A stretch of DNA of 64,000 nt from Planctomycetota bacterium (lineage in GTDB: Bacteria > Planctomycetota > SZUA-567 > H5-PLA8): positions 43,476 to 107,475 of the forward strand of contig JAKLKQ010000019.1 of NCBI GenBank assembly GCA_023150555.1, given 5' to 3'. How positions within the stretch are numbered: the stretch's first letter is position 1; every line of letters starts with the position of its first letter. Shown in pieces: positions 1 to 8,900 of this stretch. Under the pieces are notes generated by a model. It had not been told where the DNA came from and searched no databases. It saw nothing but the letters and a program-made list of their open reading frames with translations. A program made the translations under genes and the position numbers.

Positions 1-1051
1 GGCCGGCGGCTTCCATCTGGTCGAGCAACTCGCGAACGGGCGCCTTCGGCGCGCCCTCGGCGCGCAGCAGCACGCCGGACGGCGCGTCGCGTTGGTCCTC
101 GGGCAGGCGCGCGATCAGGCGGTCGACGGCGGCCTTCAGGAAGGCCTGGTCGCCTACGGCGCCCTCCGTTCCGTCGATGCGAATGCGCGCGGCGCTCGCG
201 TGGTCGGCGCTGACGGACGCGGCCTGGCTGCCGGAGTTCTTGTCGTCCTTGGCGGGCTTGGGCGTTGCGAGCAGTTCCACTACCAGGCGCTCCTCGGCGC
301 GCGGCGCGGCGATGGTCTCGGACGGAAGGTATTGGTCGGTTTTCGAGTCTACCATGTCCTGTTGCACGTTCCCGTAGGTGCGCATTCCGAAGCGCGGTTC
401 GGGGCAGATCAGCAGCGGCGCGGCCCAGGGTGGCTCGTTCTTCACGGCGGTGCGCTTGGCGTGCTGCTTGAAGAAGAAGCCGCTGATCTGCACGACGGGG
501 TGGTTGTTCTTCTGGATCCCGTCGGCCAGGCGCTGGTAGGTCTTGCTGCCGGGCTTGCACAGCAGGCGCACTTCGAACAGTTCGTAGCGGCTGTTGACGA
601 CAATCGCGGGAAGCACCTCGTAGCCGGGCAGCCCGTATTCCTCCGGCAGGGGCACGCGCGCGACCTCGATCACCACCGCGTTGCGGATGGTGACGACGTG
701 TCCGCGAAACTCGTCGGCGTGCGTCTGGAGCCTCTCGTACTCGGCCTTCTCGTCGTGTTTCTTCTCGAGCTTCCCCTCGTCGAAGATCGCGCAGACCTTC
801 AGCAGGTACTTGAAGGTCTTGCCTTCCAGGATCGCGCACTCGTTGAGCGCGAAGCGGTCATCGACGATCTGCGCGAACAGCAGCCGGCGCTGCGCGGCCG
901 TCACGCCCAGCGTCTCCTCTTCCTTGAAGAATGTCCGCGAGGTGTTCCTCTTCGGCCCGCAGCCGCTGCCTAACGCCAGGGCGCCCAGCACGCCCACGGC
1001 CAGCAGCATGCGGGCCCGGCGGCGGGTGGTGGAACGTTTCGGAGCGTTCAT
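1..1051 (-). CDS. Putative lipoprotein with ExbD/TolR-like C-terminal segment (partial)
   Basis: The reading frame opens with an ATG at 1051 and runs off the left edge, so at least 350 residues are encoded and the C-terminus is missing. The N-terminus is basic (RRRAR), then hydrophobic (LLAVGVLGALAL), then L-G-S-G-C with Cys31, a slightly non-canonical lipobox. Residues about 50-230 match no family I recognise. The last visible stretch (IRIDGT, then VLLRAEGAPKAPVREL and LLDQMEAAG) resembles the periplasmic domain of ExbD/TolR proteins, which normally follow a membrane helix and not a lipid anchor. Inference: an envelope lipoprotein with a C-terminal ExbD-like fold. No clear Shine-Dalgarno is seen. 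The adjoining cyclodeaminase gene lies upstream on the same strand, 67 bp away. Confidence 0.72.
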   Translation of the reverse strand, partial: MNAPKRSTTRRRARMLLAVGVLGALALGSGCGPKRNTSRTFFKEEETLGVTAAQRRLLFAQIVDDRFALNECAILEGKTFKYLLKVCAIFDEGKLEKKHDEKAEYERLQTHADEFRGHVVTIRNAVVIEVARVPLPEEYGLPGYEVLPAIVVNSRYELFEVRLLCKPGSKTYQRLADGIQKNNHPVVQISGFFFKQHAKRTAVKNEPPWAAPLLICPEPRFGMRTYGNVQQDMVDSKTDQYLPSETIAAPRAEERLVVELLATPKPAKDDKNSGSQAASVSADHASAARIRIDGTEGAVGDQAFLKAAVDRLIARLPEDQRDAPSGVLLRAEGAPKAPVRELLDQMEAAG

Positions 1052-1118
1052 CCTGGATTCCAGTCTACCACGAATCCATCTCGAAAACGGCCGAGCTCGA
1101 TACCTCCCACGTATCGTC

Positions 1119-1739
1119 CTACTTCTCGAGGACCTTCACGACCATCCGCTCGATGCGGCCGCAGAGCCTCTGGCACTCGGCGAGCTGCCGGCGCGCGCGG
1201 GCCAGGCGCTGGGCGCCCTTTCTGCCCTGCCCGCCGAGGTTTCCCGCGACCTGCAGGCACACGCCGCGCGCGGCGGCTTCGAGCAGGTACGCGCCCGAGG
1301 CGACGTCCGCGACGAGGTTCGGGTTGCAGACCGGCGCGAGCTTGGCGGCCGCGGCGAGCGCCTCGGCGCAGCGCTTGAGGATCTCCTCCGGCACGCGCGT
1401 GGCCTTCTCCTGAGCGGTGGCGACGGCCTTCTTGCGCACGGCCTCGGCGTCCTTGCCGTCCTTCGGCAGGCGCCGCGCGGCCATCCAGGCCTCGTAGGCC
1501 AGGGCGTCTTCCTCGGCCAGCTGCAGCAGGCGTTCGCGCAATTCGTCGAAGCGCTTGCGCAGCTTCAGCGCCGCCGCCTCCTGCTTGCGGTAGCGTTCGC
1601 CCGACGTAAACGCGGCGCTCATGCCCGCCAGGCCCGCGCCCAGCGCGCCGCCGATGGCGCTGGCGCCGCCGCCGCCGGGCGTGGGCGTGCGTGCGGCCAA
1701 CTCTGCGAGGAACGTCTCCAGCGACTGCTCGCGGTACAT
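1119..1739 (-). CDS. Cyclodeaminase/cyclohydrolase family protein (FTCD_C)
   Basis: A 206-residue protein whose N-terminus carries the family signature TPTPGGGGASA (residues 18-28), followed by the helical GALGAGLAGMSAAFT segment. In this family the Gly-rich loop helps bind folate. Members are formiminotetrahydrofolate cyclodeaminase (C-terminal domain of FTCD) and methenyltetrahydrofolate cyclohydrolase (FchA). The length, about 200 residues, is right for a stand-alone domain with no N-terminal formiminotransferase. The function in one-carbon folate metabolism is known for the family; which reaction this copy catalyses cannot be told from sequence. It is cytosolic, with no signal peptide. 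It is divergent from the AraC gene starting 75 bp away. Confidence 0.88.
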   Translation of the reverse strand: MYREQSLETFLAELAARTPTPGGGGASAIGGALGAGLAGMSAAFTSGERYRKQEAAALKLRKRFDELRERLLQLAEEDALAYEAWMAARRLPKDGKDAEAVRKKAVATAQEKATRVPEEILKRCAEALAAAAKLAPVCNPNLVADVASGAYLLEAAARGVCLQVAGNLGGQGRKGAQRLARARRQLAECQRLCGRIERMVVKVLEK

Positions 1740-1813
1740 GCGGGGATCTCCAAGTGGCGGATGCTCTAGGCGCTGATAGCATAAGGGCTTCCGGTGGTTT
1801 TGAAAGGCGCGCC

Positions 1814-2698
1814 ATGGCCGACGAGATCGTCCTCGATGCCTACGACCTGCGCCCCCGTGTACGTATGTGGGAGTGGCATCCCGGTTTTGCCGGCGGAACC
1901 ATCGGCCCGCGCGTGCCGATCGACTTCGAGTTCGTCCTGATCACCCAGAGCGCCGGGTACTTCGTCGAAGGCGAGGAGAAGACGCCGCTGCTCGCGGGGG
2001 ATCTGTATCTGCTGCCGCCCAAGGTAAGTCACTGTCTGCATTGGGGTAAGCACGGCACCGGGCACTGTTACATTCACTTCGACTTTGACCTCGAGCGCAA
2101 GGAGCGCTTCGAAGGGCAGCCCGTGCGGCTGGCCGGCGCGCGGCCGTTCCCGCTGAAGCTGCGCGTCGGGATGGGCTCGCCGGCGGCGAAGCACATGCTG
2201 CGCGTCGCGGAGGCCACGCGCGCGCGCGGGCCGTGGCACCGCCTGGCGTGGCGCGCGGGGCTGCTGGAGCTGCTGGCGATCCTGGCCGCCGGTCCGCTGC
2301 GCCCGGTCCACGAGGGCGGGCGCGCGGGCGCGGGCATCTCTAAAGAGCAGGCGGTGCGGGAGTTACGCGTGCAGCGCGCGCTCAGCGTACTCGACGAACG
2401 CCTCGCCGATCCACAGCTCGCGGTGAAGCACCTCGCCGATGCCGCGCGCCTCAGCGAGCCCCACTTCCGCCGCCTGTGCCGCGAAGTCACCGGCCGCGGC
2501 CCGCTGGAAATCATGCGCCTGCGACGACTTAGGCTCGCGCGGCAGCTGCTGCTCGATCCCGGCATGCAGGTGAGCGAGGTCGCGCGCGCCTGCGGCTTCG
2601 GCGATCCGCGCTACTTCGCGCGGCTCTTCCGGCGCGTCGAGGGCCTCTCGCCGCAGGAATTCCGCGGCTCGGTTTTGAGCGGGCGAAACGATTCGTAG
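1814..2698 (+). CDS. AraC family transcriptional regulator
   Basis: Start chosen at ATG 1814 because GAAAGG lies 7 nt upstream; an in-frame alternative at 1691 would overlap the divergent cyclodeaminase. The 294-residue product has an N-terminal cupin-like sensor half (FEFVLITQSAGYFVEGEEKTP, then LLPPKVSHCLHW and CYIHFDFD) and a C-terminal double helix-turn-helix half from about residue 195. The second HTH carries the AraC hallmarks (SEVARACGFGDPRYFARLFRR, then G-x-S-P-x-E-F). Such proteins usually sense sugars or related effectors and activate catabolic genes. The target is unknown. The 3' end overlaps a perfect palindrome (2689-2708), which may be an operator or a processing hairpin. Confidence 0.92.
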   Translation: MADEIVLDAYDLRPRVRMWEWHPGFAGGTIGPRVPIDFEFVLITQSAGYFVEGEEKTPLLAGDLYLLPPKVSHCLHWGKHGTGHCYIHFDFDLERKERFEGQPVRLAGARPFPLKLRVGMGSPAAKHMLRVAEATRARGPWHRLAWRAGLLELLAILAAGPLRPVHEGGRAGAGISKEQAVRELRVQRALSVLDERLADPQLAVKHLADAARLSEPHFRRLCREVTGRGPLEIMRLRRLRLARQLLLDPGMQVSEVARACGFGDPRYFARLFRRVEGLSPQEFRGSVLSGRNDS

Positions 2699-2866
2699 TT
2701 ACGAATCGGAAACGTTTTGTCAGAATGGCCCGATTTGTTACCATTCTACACGATTGCCGCAACGTGCAGGATCCCAATTGAGCGCAATTCGTACGCATTG
2801 CGTATGAACTTGCACGTCGCGCAGCGCGACGTGCAATCGATAAAGCCGACTCATTCAAATGCACAA
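2689..2866. promoter_or_regulatory. Palindrome-rich regulatory spacer between the AraC and GntR/LacI genes
   Basis: The 250-bp spacer holds three perfect dyads. One has arms CGATTCGTA/TACGAATCG (2689-2697, 2700-2708). The second is TACGCA-T-TGCGTA (2792-2804). The third has 13-bp arms TTGCACGTCGCGC/GCGCGACGTGCAA around one base (2810-2836). It also holds GTTTTGTCAGAA (2714-2725) and TCAAATGCACAA (2855-2866), both repeated near 50.5 kb. These look like operators for the neighbouring regulators or a dispersed regulatory repeat. Function is inferred. Confidence 0.6.
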
Positions 2867-2948
2867 AAATCGATGCCCGTTTCGGTGCCTCCTTTTATCC
2901 CGCGGCGCTGCCCTTGCGCGCATCCGTGACTTGTCTGAAACTTGTTCC

Positions 2949-4124
2949 ATGGCCCGCAAGAAGCCCGCCGCCGCCCCAAAGAGCCCCGCCGCCAAGGCCC
3001 GCAAGCAGGCCGCCGCGTCCGCCGCCGCCGCCGAGTTGCGGCGCCCGCGCGCGGCCGCCGTCTTGACCGGCGACCTGGTCTCGCAGATACGAAGCGGCGA
3101 ACTGGCGCCCGGCGCGCGAGTGCTCAGCGGCCCGGCCCTGGCCCGGCGCTACCGCCTCAGCTACCAGACCGTCGTGCGCGCGCTGGACGAGTTGGTGCAG
3201 CGCGGCCTCCTGGTGCGCCAGCACGGGCGCGGCACCTTTGTCGCGCCGCGCCCCACGCCGCCGCCGGAAGGCAAGGCCGCGCGCACGGTGCTGCTGGCGC
3301 TGGACCCGCGCGCGCTCGAACGCGGGCGCTTCGGCTATGCCGTCGTCGAGGCGCTCGACGAGGCCCTGGTCCATGCGGGCCTGCGGCTTCGCTACGCGCC
3401 GTTGAGCGGCCCCGGCGAGGCCGCGCTGCTGGAGGAACTCGCCGCGGGGCAGGGCGAGGCCGACCTGCTGCTGGCCTTCGACCGCGCGGTGTTCCTGGCG
3501 CGCGCGCTGAAGCGCTGCCCGGGCCTGCCGGCCCTGGCGCTGCACGCGGCGCCCAAGCCCGAAGCCGGAGCCAAGGGCTTCGACGCGGTGCTGGTCGAGG
3601 ACGCCGACGGCGGGCGGCAGGCCGGCAGCTACCTGCTCGCGCAGGGGCATCAACGCATTGCGTATCTGGGCGGCCCGGCGGACGACGCGCGCGCGCGGGA
3701 CCGCGGCGCCGGGCTGCGCGAAGCCCTGGCCGGGCAGAAGGTCACGCCCGCCGCGGAACGCTCTTCCGACGGCTGGGACGAGGGCGCGGGCCTCGCCGCC
3801 GGCGACTTGCTCCTCGGAGATCTGGGCGAAGCGAAGCCGCTCGCGGTCTTCTGCGCCAACGACCGGCTCGCGGCGGGCTTCTACCGCGCGGCGAAGGCGC
3901 GCGGCCTGGAGATTCCGCGCGACGTGAGCGTGATCGGCTTCGACGACCACGAGATCGCCGCGACGCTTAGTCCCCCGCTGACCACGCTGCGCCTGGACCG
4001 CGCCGAATACGGGCGCGCGGCGGCGCGCGCCGTCACCGAACGCCTTGCCGCGCCGTCGAAGCCGCCGCACACGCAGCGCCTGCCGGTGCTGTTGATCGAA
4101 CGCGCCAGCGTGCGAACCGTCTAG
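2949..4124 (+). CDS. GntR-HTH / LacI-type sensor hybrid transcriptional regulator
   Basis: Start chosen at ATG 2949 (MARKKP), giving 391 residues; the frame is open further upstream, but only through the operator-rich spacer. After an Ala/Lys-rich linker comes a GntR winged helix (about 45-102: SGPALARRYRLSYQTVVRAL, then RGLLVRQHGRGTFV). The rest is a LacI/GalR periplasmic-binding-like sensor (about 115-390) with AFDRAVFLA, GSYLLAQGHQRIAYLGGP and VSVIGFDDHEIAATLSPPLT. This architecture is known from Bacillus AraR, a sugar-responsive repressor. By analogy it should dimerise on a palindrome and be released by a carbohydrate. Three palindromes lie directly upstream, consistent with autoregulation (inference). 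Confidence 0.93.
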   Translation: MARKKPAAAPKSPAAKARKQAAASAAAAELRRPRAAAVLTGDLVSQIRSGELAPGARVLSGPALARRYRLSYQTVVRALDELVQRGLLVRQHGRGTFVAPRPTPPPEGKAARTVLLALDPRALERGRFGYAVVEALDEALVHAGLRLRYAPLSGPGEAALLEELAAGQGEADLLLAFDRAVFLARALKRCPGLPALALHAAPKPEAGAKGFDAVLVEDADGGRQAGSYLLAQGHQRIAYLGGPADDARARDRGAGLREALAGQKVTPAAERSSDGWDEGAGLAAGDLLLGDLGEAKPLAVFCANDRLAAGFYRAAKARGLEIPRDVSVIGFDDHEIAATLSPPLTTLRLDRAEYGRAAARAVTERLAAPSKPPHTQRLPVLLIERASVRTV

Positions 4125-4158
4125 TTCACCACAGAAATCACCGAGGACTCAGAGAACG
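4125..4158. repeat. Dispersed CACAGAG-type intergenic repeat, copy 1
   Basis: Directly after the GntR/LacI stop lies a run of CACAGA, CACCGAGGA and CTCAGAGAACGG units about 7 nt apart. Similar strings, some inverted, occur at 5857-5890, 27861-27895, 35747-35775, 50161-50190 and 53596-53626, always outside coding sequence. Confidence 0.5.
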
Positions 4159-4184
4159 GCGGGATTCGTTCCGGCCATTGAGCG

Positions 4185-5504
4185 CTACGGCAGCGAGACG
4201 TCCAGGGTGTGCAGCAGGCTGCTGCGCCGGTTGCCCAAAGCGTCCAAGGCTTCGACCCACACGTAAAGCGTATGGCCGTCGCCTTTCGAGGTCAGGCGCA
4301 CGAGGCTCTGCCATTCCCTCGCCGTGGGCGTGTAACTGCTGCCCGTCAACACGGTCTTGCGGCTCTTCGGAAGCCGCTTGTGCTTGGCCAGATCGAAGGT
4401 GCCGGCGATCTGGAGTTCGAACGACACCGCGCCGCTGCCCGTCCACGTGAACGTTGGCGGAGTGACCGCGCTGACCGCCGCGGCGTCCGCAGGAGCGTCC
4501 AGCGTCACGGACGGTCCCGGCGAAGGCGGATGGCGCAGGTGCACGACCATGGCATCCAGGTCCCTCGGGCCGTTGTACGCGGCATAACCCTTGGCCTCGG
4601 CCAGCCGGAAGAACTCGTCGGTCTGCTTCGGCCGCGTCGGGTAGTCGATGCACAGCGCCGCCTTGCCCGCGCCAAGCACCGCGTCGAGACGCGGGAGCAC
4701 TTCCATCGGCTGCCACTTCGTCTGCCGGCGGTTGCCGATGAACCAGGTGTCTTCGGCGCCTAGGCCGGAGATCGCGGCGAGGTACCCGGCGTCGTCCACC
4801 AGCGACACGGCGTTCTGCGGAACGACGAAAAAGCCCGCGTTGCTCGTGCGCGCGTACGCCGCGAGCGCCGTCACGAAGTCGATCATGTCCTGGCGCGCGG
4901 AAGGGCGTTCGCCGGTGCCGTCCGGCCCGAAGAACTCGAAGGCGTCCACGATGTCCAGGTACACGCCGTCGAAGCCCTGCGCCTGGATGCGGTCGAGGTA
5001 GGCGCCCGGGGAACCGAAGATCAACGCCTGCCACTCGGGATCCCAGTAGCGTACCTTGAAGTTGCCGGGCCACGCCGGGTTCTCCGGCCCCAGAAACGCC
5101 GGGCGGTCCGGGTCGTTCTTGCCTTCGTCGATCCAGGCCGGGTCGAAGTAATAGCGGTAGGTTTCCGCCTCGCCGATGCTCAGGTAGGCCAGCACCACGC
5201 GCCCGCCGGTCTTCATCTGCGCGACTTCGGACGGCGTCCACTCGCCGGCCTCCGAGCCGTCCGAGGAATAGTCGGTCACCAGCAGCGAGTACGGCGACGC
5301 GGACGCTTCGGCCAGATCCAGGTTCTGCAGTTGGTAATGGAAACTCGCGACGGGCGGCAGGTCATGCGAAGCCCGCGACTCCGCGGCAGGTTGCGGCTCT
5401 GCGGTGGGCACGGCGTGCGCCGGCAGGCCCAGCCACGCCGCCACGAGCGCCCAAGCCGCGGCCCCAAGGGCCGCGAACAGCCGGAATCTTCCTTGCGTTG
5501 TCAT
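4185..5504 (-). CDS. Secreted GH114-like (endo-alpha-1,4-polygalactosaminidase / TM1410 family) protein
   Basis: A 439-residue protein with a Sec signal peptide (hydrophobic 8-27, AHA cleavage site at about residue 31). The start at 5504 is supported by GGAAGGA about 7 nt upstream. Residues about 50-310 form a TIM-barrel family recognisable from LVTDYSSDG, VVLAYLSIGEAETYRYYFDP, DGVYLDIVDAFEFF and ALCIDYPTRP. The Asp/Glu residues in YLDIVDAFE and SIGEAE are the expected acidic active-site candidates of GH114/DUF297. A C-terminal Fn3/Ig-like segment (TLDAPADAAAVS to DVSLP) ends the protein. Role: an exported or surface glycan-active enzyme, probably against alpha-linked galactosamine polymers; the substrate is inferred. 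Confidence 0.88.
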   Translation of the reverse strand: MTTQGRFRLFAALGAAAWALVAAWLGLPAHAVPTAEPQPAAESRASHDLPPVASFHYQLQNLDLAEASASPYSLLVTDYSSDGSEAGEWTPSEVAQMKTGGRVVLAYLSIGEAETYRYYFDPAWIDEGKNDPDRPAFLGPENPAWPGNFKVRYWDPEWQALIFGSPGAYLDRIQAQGFDGVYLDIVDAFEFFGPDGTGERPSARQDMIDFVTALAAYARTSNAGFFVVPQNAVSLVDDAGYLAAISGLGAEDTWFIGNRRQTKWQPMEVLPRLDAVLGAGKAALCIDYPTRPKQTDEFFRLAEAKGYAAYNGPRDLDAMVVHLRHPPSPGPSVTLDAPADAAAVSAVTPPTFTWTGSGAVSFELQIAGTFDLAKHKRLPKSRKTVLTGSSYTPTAREWQSLVRLTSKGDGHTLYVWVEALDALGNRRSSLLHTLDVSLP

Positions 5505-5814
5505 GGTGCTTCCTTCCGGGAGAGGCTTGCATACTCCGGTGCCGCACGTAGTCTACGAGGTCGAACGTCTTCGCGTCAATCTTTCGAAGCGCGCAGTTTG
5601 GAACGCCGCCGTCGTTGGCGGCTCCGCCGGCGAGGACGCCAGCGCTCCAAACGGCCCGGCTTCGCGATGGTTTCAAGGACAAATGACAACTGCCGATGGC
5701 AATTGAGAAATGGTTTCGGGCTTCAAGTTCCTGGCTTCGGGTTTTGCTTTCGCGGTGGCGTCCCGCAAGATCGAACGTTCCTCCAGCGGATTCTTGTCGC
5801 GTTCCTTCAAGCCT

Positions 5815-5842
5815 CGACCCGGACGTGGTGACGTCCGGGCCA
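5815..5842. repeat. REP-like palindromic repeat, copy A
   Basis: A 28-bp unit containing arms CCCGGACGT (5818-5826) and ACGTCCGGG (5831-5839) around GGTG. The same 28 bases occur in inverted orientation at 27983-28010. A 9-bp perfect stem with a 4-nt loop is typical of REP-type extragenic palindromes, which are usually mobilised by RAYT transposases or act in mRNA 3' processing. No RAYT gene is in the window. Confidence 0.7.
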
Positions 5843-5856
5843 TCCGATCCTGCGAT

Positions 5857-5890
5857 TCTCCGTGGTCTCCGTGCCTCCGAGGTGAAATTT
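5857..5890. repeat. Dispersed CACGGAG-type repeat, copy 2 (inverted)
   Basis: Reads TCTCCGTGGTCTCCGTGCCT then CCGAGGTGAA on the plus strand, so the CACGGAG units lie on the minus strand. CTCCGTGCCTCCG is shared exactly with 35747-35775. Confidence 0.55.
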
Positions 5891-5926
5891 CTTTCCCGGT
5901 GAACGGATACCGGACCCCGGATTCAG

Positions 5927-8900
5927 CTAGAAGCGCAGTTCTTCCTTGTTCATCATCGCGGGGCGGCCGCCCTGGACGGTGGCGGACATGCGGCCGTGTT
6001 CGCCGAAGGGGCCGACGCCCTTCAGTTCGATCTTGTGCACGCCCTTGCCGGTCTTGGCGTCGAAGACGCGCAGTTGCATGTCCTGGCGGTCCTGGACCAG
6101 CGCCACCAGCGTGTTGCCGTACAGGCGCGGCAGCAGCGCGACCTTGGGTTTCTCCTGGTAGCCCTCCTCCTTTTGATTAAAGAGCAGCTTGCCGGTGGCC
6201 GCTTCGCGCGCAACGACGAAGAAGCCCTGGCCGGGGTGCACGCCCAGGCCGTAGACGGTCTCGCCGTCGAGGATGACGCTGTGCAGCGGCTGCGGCGAAT
6301 TGGCGTCCTTGGGATTGGTCTGCCAGAGGATCTGGCCTGTCTGCGCGTCGAGCTGGTAGCAGACCTTCACGTCGTAGTCTTCCTTCAGCACATTGATGTA
6401 CTTGTCGTTGAGCGCGAAGCGCAGGGGCGGTTCGCGCGTGGCGTCGTTGGCGTCGATGAGGCGCTTCCATTCGACGGCCAGGCGTTCAATGTCGATGGCG
6501 ATGTAGTACCAGGTGTCGGTGACGAGCAGGCGCTTGCCGAAGTGCGCCAGCGGCAGGGCCGCGGGGCCGTTTTCGAAGAGCGGGTGTTCGTCGGCGAGCG
6601 AGAGGTCCGGGAGTTCCAGGCGCCCGATCAGCTTGCCGGTGGCGCGGTAGCGCACGGTCACGTTGAACGGCAGCTTGCGCACTTCGACCAGGCGGTCGCC
6701 GTGGAAGTAAGGCGCCTCGTACAGGTCGCCGGCTTCCTTCTCCTGCCACGCGACTTCGCCGGCGGGGCTGTTGGTGGGCAGGTACAGCGCCAGGGTCTCG
6801 GCCTTGCCCGCCAGGACCATAAGATCGCCGCTCATGACGGCGTGCTTGATCTCGAAGTCGAACGGCACCTGGAAGCGCCAGCGCAGCTTGCCGTCCTTGA
6901 GGTTGAAGGCGAGCACGTCGAAGAGGCCGTGCACGACGACGAGGTCGCCGTGGCAGAAGGCCTCGAAGAAGCCCGGCTCTTGGCCGGTGCCGCGCAGGCG
7001 CAGGTCGGTGAACCAGTCGTTGCCGCGGGGTTCGCTGGCCTCCCAGCATTTCTCGCCGCTCTTGACATCCCAGCAGTGCAGCAGGAAGCGGTTGTCGAGT
7101 TTCTTCTTCACGCGGCCGGCCAGGAAGAGGCGCTGTGGGTCGATGGCGCGGTCGCCGTTGCGTTCGGCGATCATCCACGCGGTGCCTTCGGCGTCCTCGA
7201 ACTTCTGCACGTGCTGTTCAACGGCGCCGGACAGCGCGTCGGGCTTGGGCGGGGGCGGCGCGGTGACGAGCTTGCGGTAGGCCTCGGGGACGTCCAGCCC
7301 GCTGACGCGCGCGGCGTCGGCGAGTTGCCACAGGCGCAGGCGGCTGGCGCTGTCGTGTTCCTTCACGCTGGACTCGAAGAGCCCGGCGAGGATCTTCTGC
7401 GCGGTATCGGTGGCGGGGAACTCCCAAATGCGGTGCATCTGTTCGTCGACGCCGCGGCCCACCAGTTTGTCGGCGGCCAGCGCGCCGTTGCGCTTGGCGA
7501 ACTCGGGGTCGGCCCTCTGCAGGCTGGCCAGGCGCCGCGCGGCGTATTCGCCCGCGCGCACGGTCAGGTTCTTCGGCAGCGGCGAGACGGTGCTGAGGTA
7601 CAGTGGCAGGCCCTTCTTGAGCAGGTTCAGGGCGCGGCCCATCTCCTGGCTGTAGATGGTGTTCTTGACGTAGTCGCCGGCCCTGTCCATCACGCCCAGC
7701 GCGGTCTGCAGGATGATCTCGGGGACGGCGTTGGAGACGCCGGGAATGGGGTATTCGTGGTGCCCGTAGATGGCGATGATGCTGCGCAGGCAGCGCGCGG
7801 CGCTGTCGAGGTCGCCCTTGCGCTGGTAGGCCTCGGAGAGCGCGAAGAGCGTCTCGATCTCTTCCGCGAGCGTGCTGGCGGTGCGCGACATGCCCAGCGC
7901 GTTGGCGAGCTCCTTGTCGGGCAGGCCGGCGCGGATGCCGCTGCGCGCGACGCGTTTATGCACGCGGAAGAGCTGCTGATTGATCATCGCGCGGAAGTCT
8001 AGGTCCTCGGGGTTGATCGCTTCCAGGCAGCCTTTCAGCAGCGCGGAGGCTTCGTCGAGGCGGCTTTCGCCCAGCGCGAGTTCGGCGTTGGCGAAGTTGG
8101 CTTCCGGATCGTTGCGTTTGGCCAGCGCCTGGCGCACGGCGCTGCGGTCGTAGACCATCTGGATCTCGCGCGGGCCGAAGCGCAGCTCGAAGCGCGTGCC
8201 GTAGCGGTCGAAGGTCAGGCGCGAGAAGGGCATGAACGGCCCGTACTTGTTCTCGGGCACGTGGTCCTCCATGACCGACTTGGCGACGGCCATGCAGTCC
8301 TGGATCTGCTTGTCCTTGTGCGGCAGGTCGCTGTAGGCCTTATAGGACGCGGGCGCGGCCTCGCGGATGGTCTCGTCCAGAGCGGCGAGCAGGCCGCCGG
8401 TCAGGTAACGGCGGCGGTTCACGATCTTGCGGTTTTTCAGGTCGACGGCGGCGAGGTGGAAGACGTAGCGCGTCATCCAGTCGCGCGTGTTGAGGTTGCG
8501 CCACTGGGTGATGTAGACGGTGTCGTCGCTGCTGAGGAACGGGCGCGCCGCGGTGTCGAACTCCTGGATGTTGAAGTCCATCCACGCGTAATCCTTGCCG
8601 TAGATCCACGACTTCATCACAGGCTGGTCGTCTTCAGCGATCAGGTCCGGCGCCTTCCAGGTCGTCTGGCCGGTCTTCGGATCGAGGAGCTCGATGGGCG
8701 GGCGCACCCAGTGCACGTTGTAGCCCTGCTTGTTGCGGCCCTTCGTCACCCAGACCAGTTCGCCGGTGCTGATCGGCCCAAGGAAGTAGTGGAAGCTGTG
8801 GCCCAGCTTGGGGCGGCTCCAGACGATCTTGCCCGTGCCGCGGTCGAGGCACATCATCAGGTAGCTGTCGACGGGCAGCAGGTACAGCAACTCGCCGATC

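Larger units (their letters stand above)
5505..5926. other. Intergenic stretch with two repeats
   Basis: About 420 bp without a credible gene. It lies upstream of the GH114-like gene and downstream of the giant propeller gene. Apart from the REP-like hairpin (5815-5842) and a CACGGAG-type repeat (5857-5890) I see nothing. The short open frames here have no signals and mirror repeat sequence. Confidence 0.6.

Noticed and set aside
92..973. 293-codon plus-strand frame at the left edge
   Set aside because: It is antisense to the lipoprotein frame, which has a signal peptide and lipobox; the plus frame reads as low-complexity Gly/Ala/Arg without motifs.
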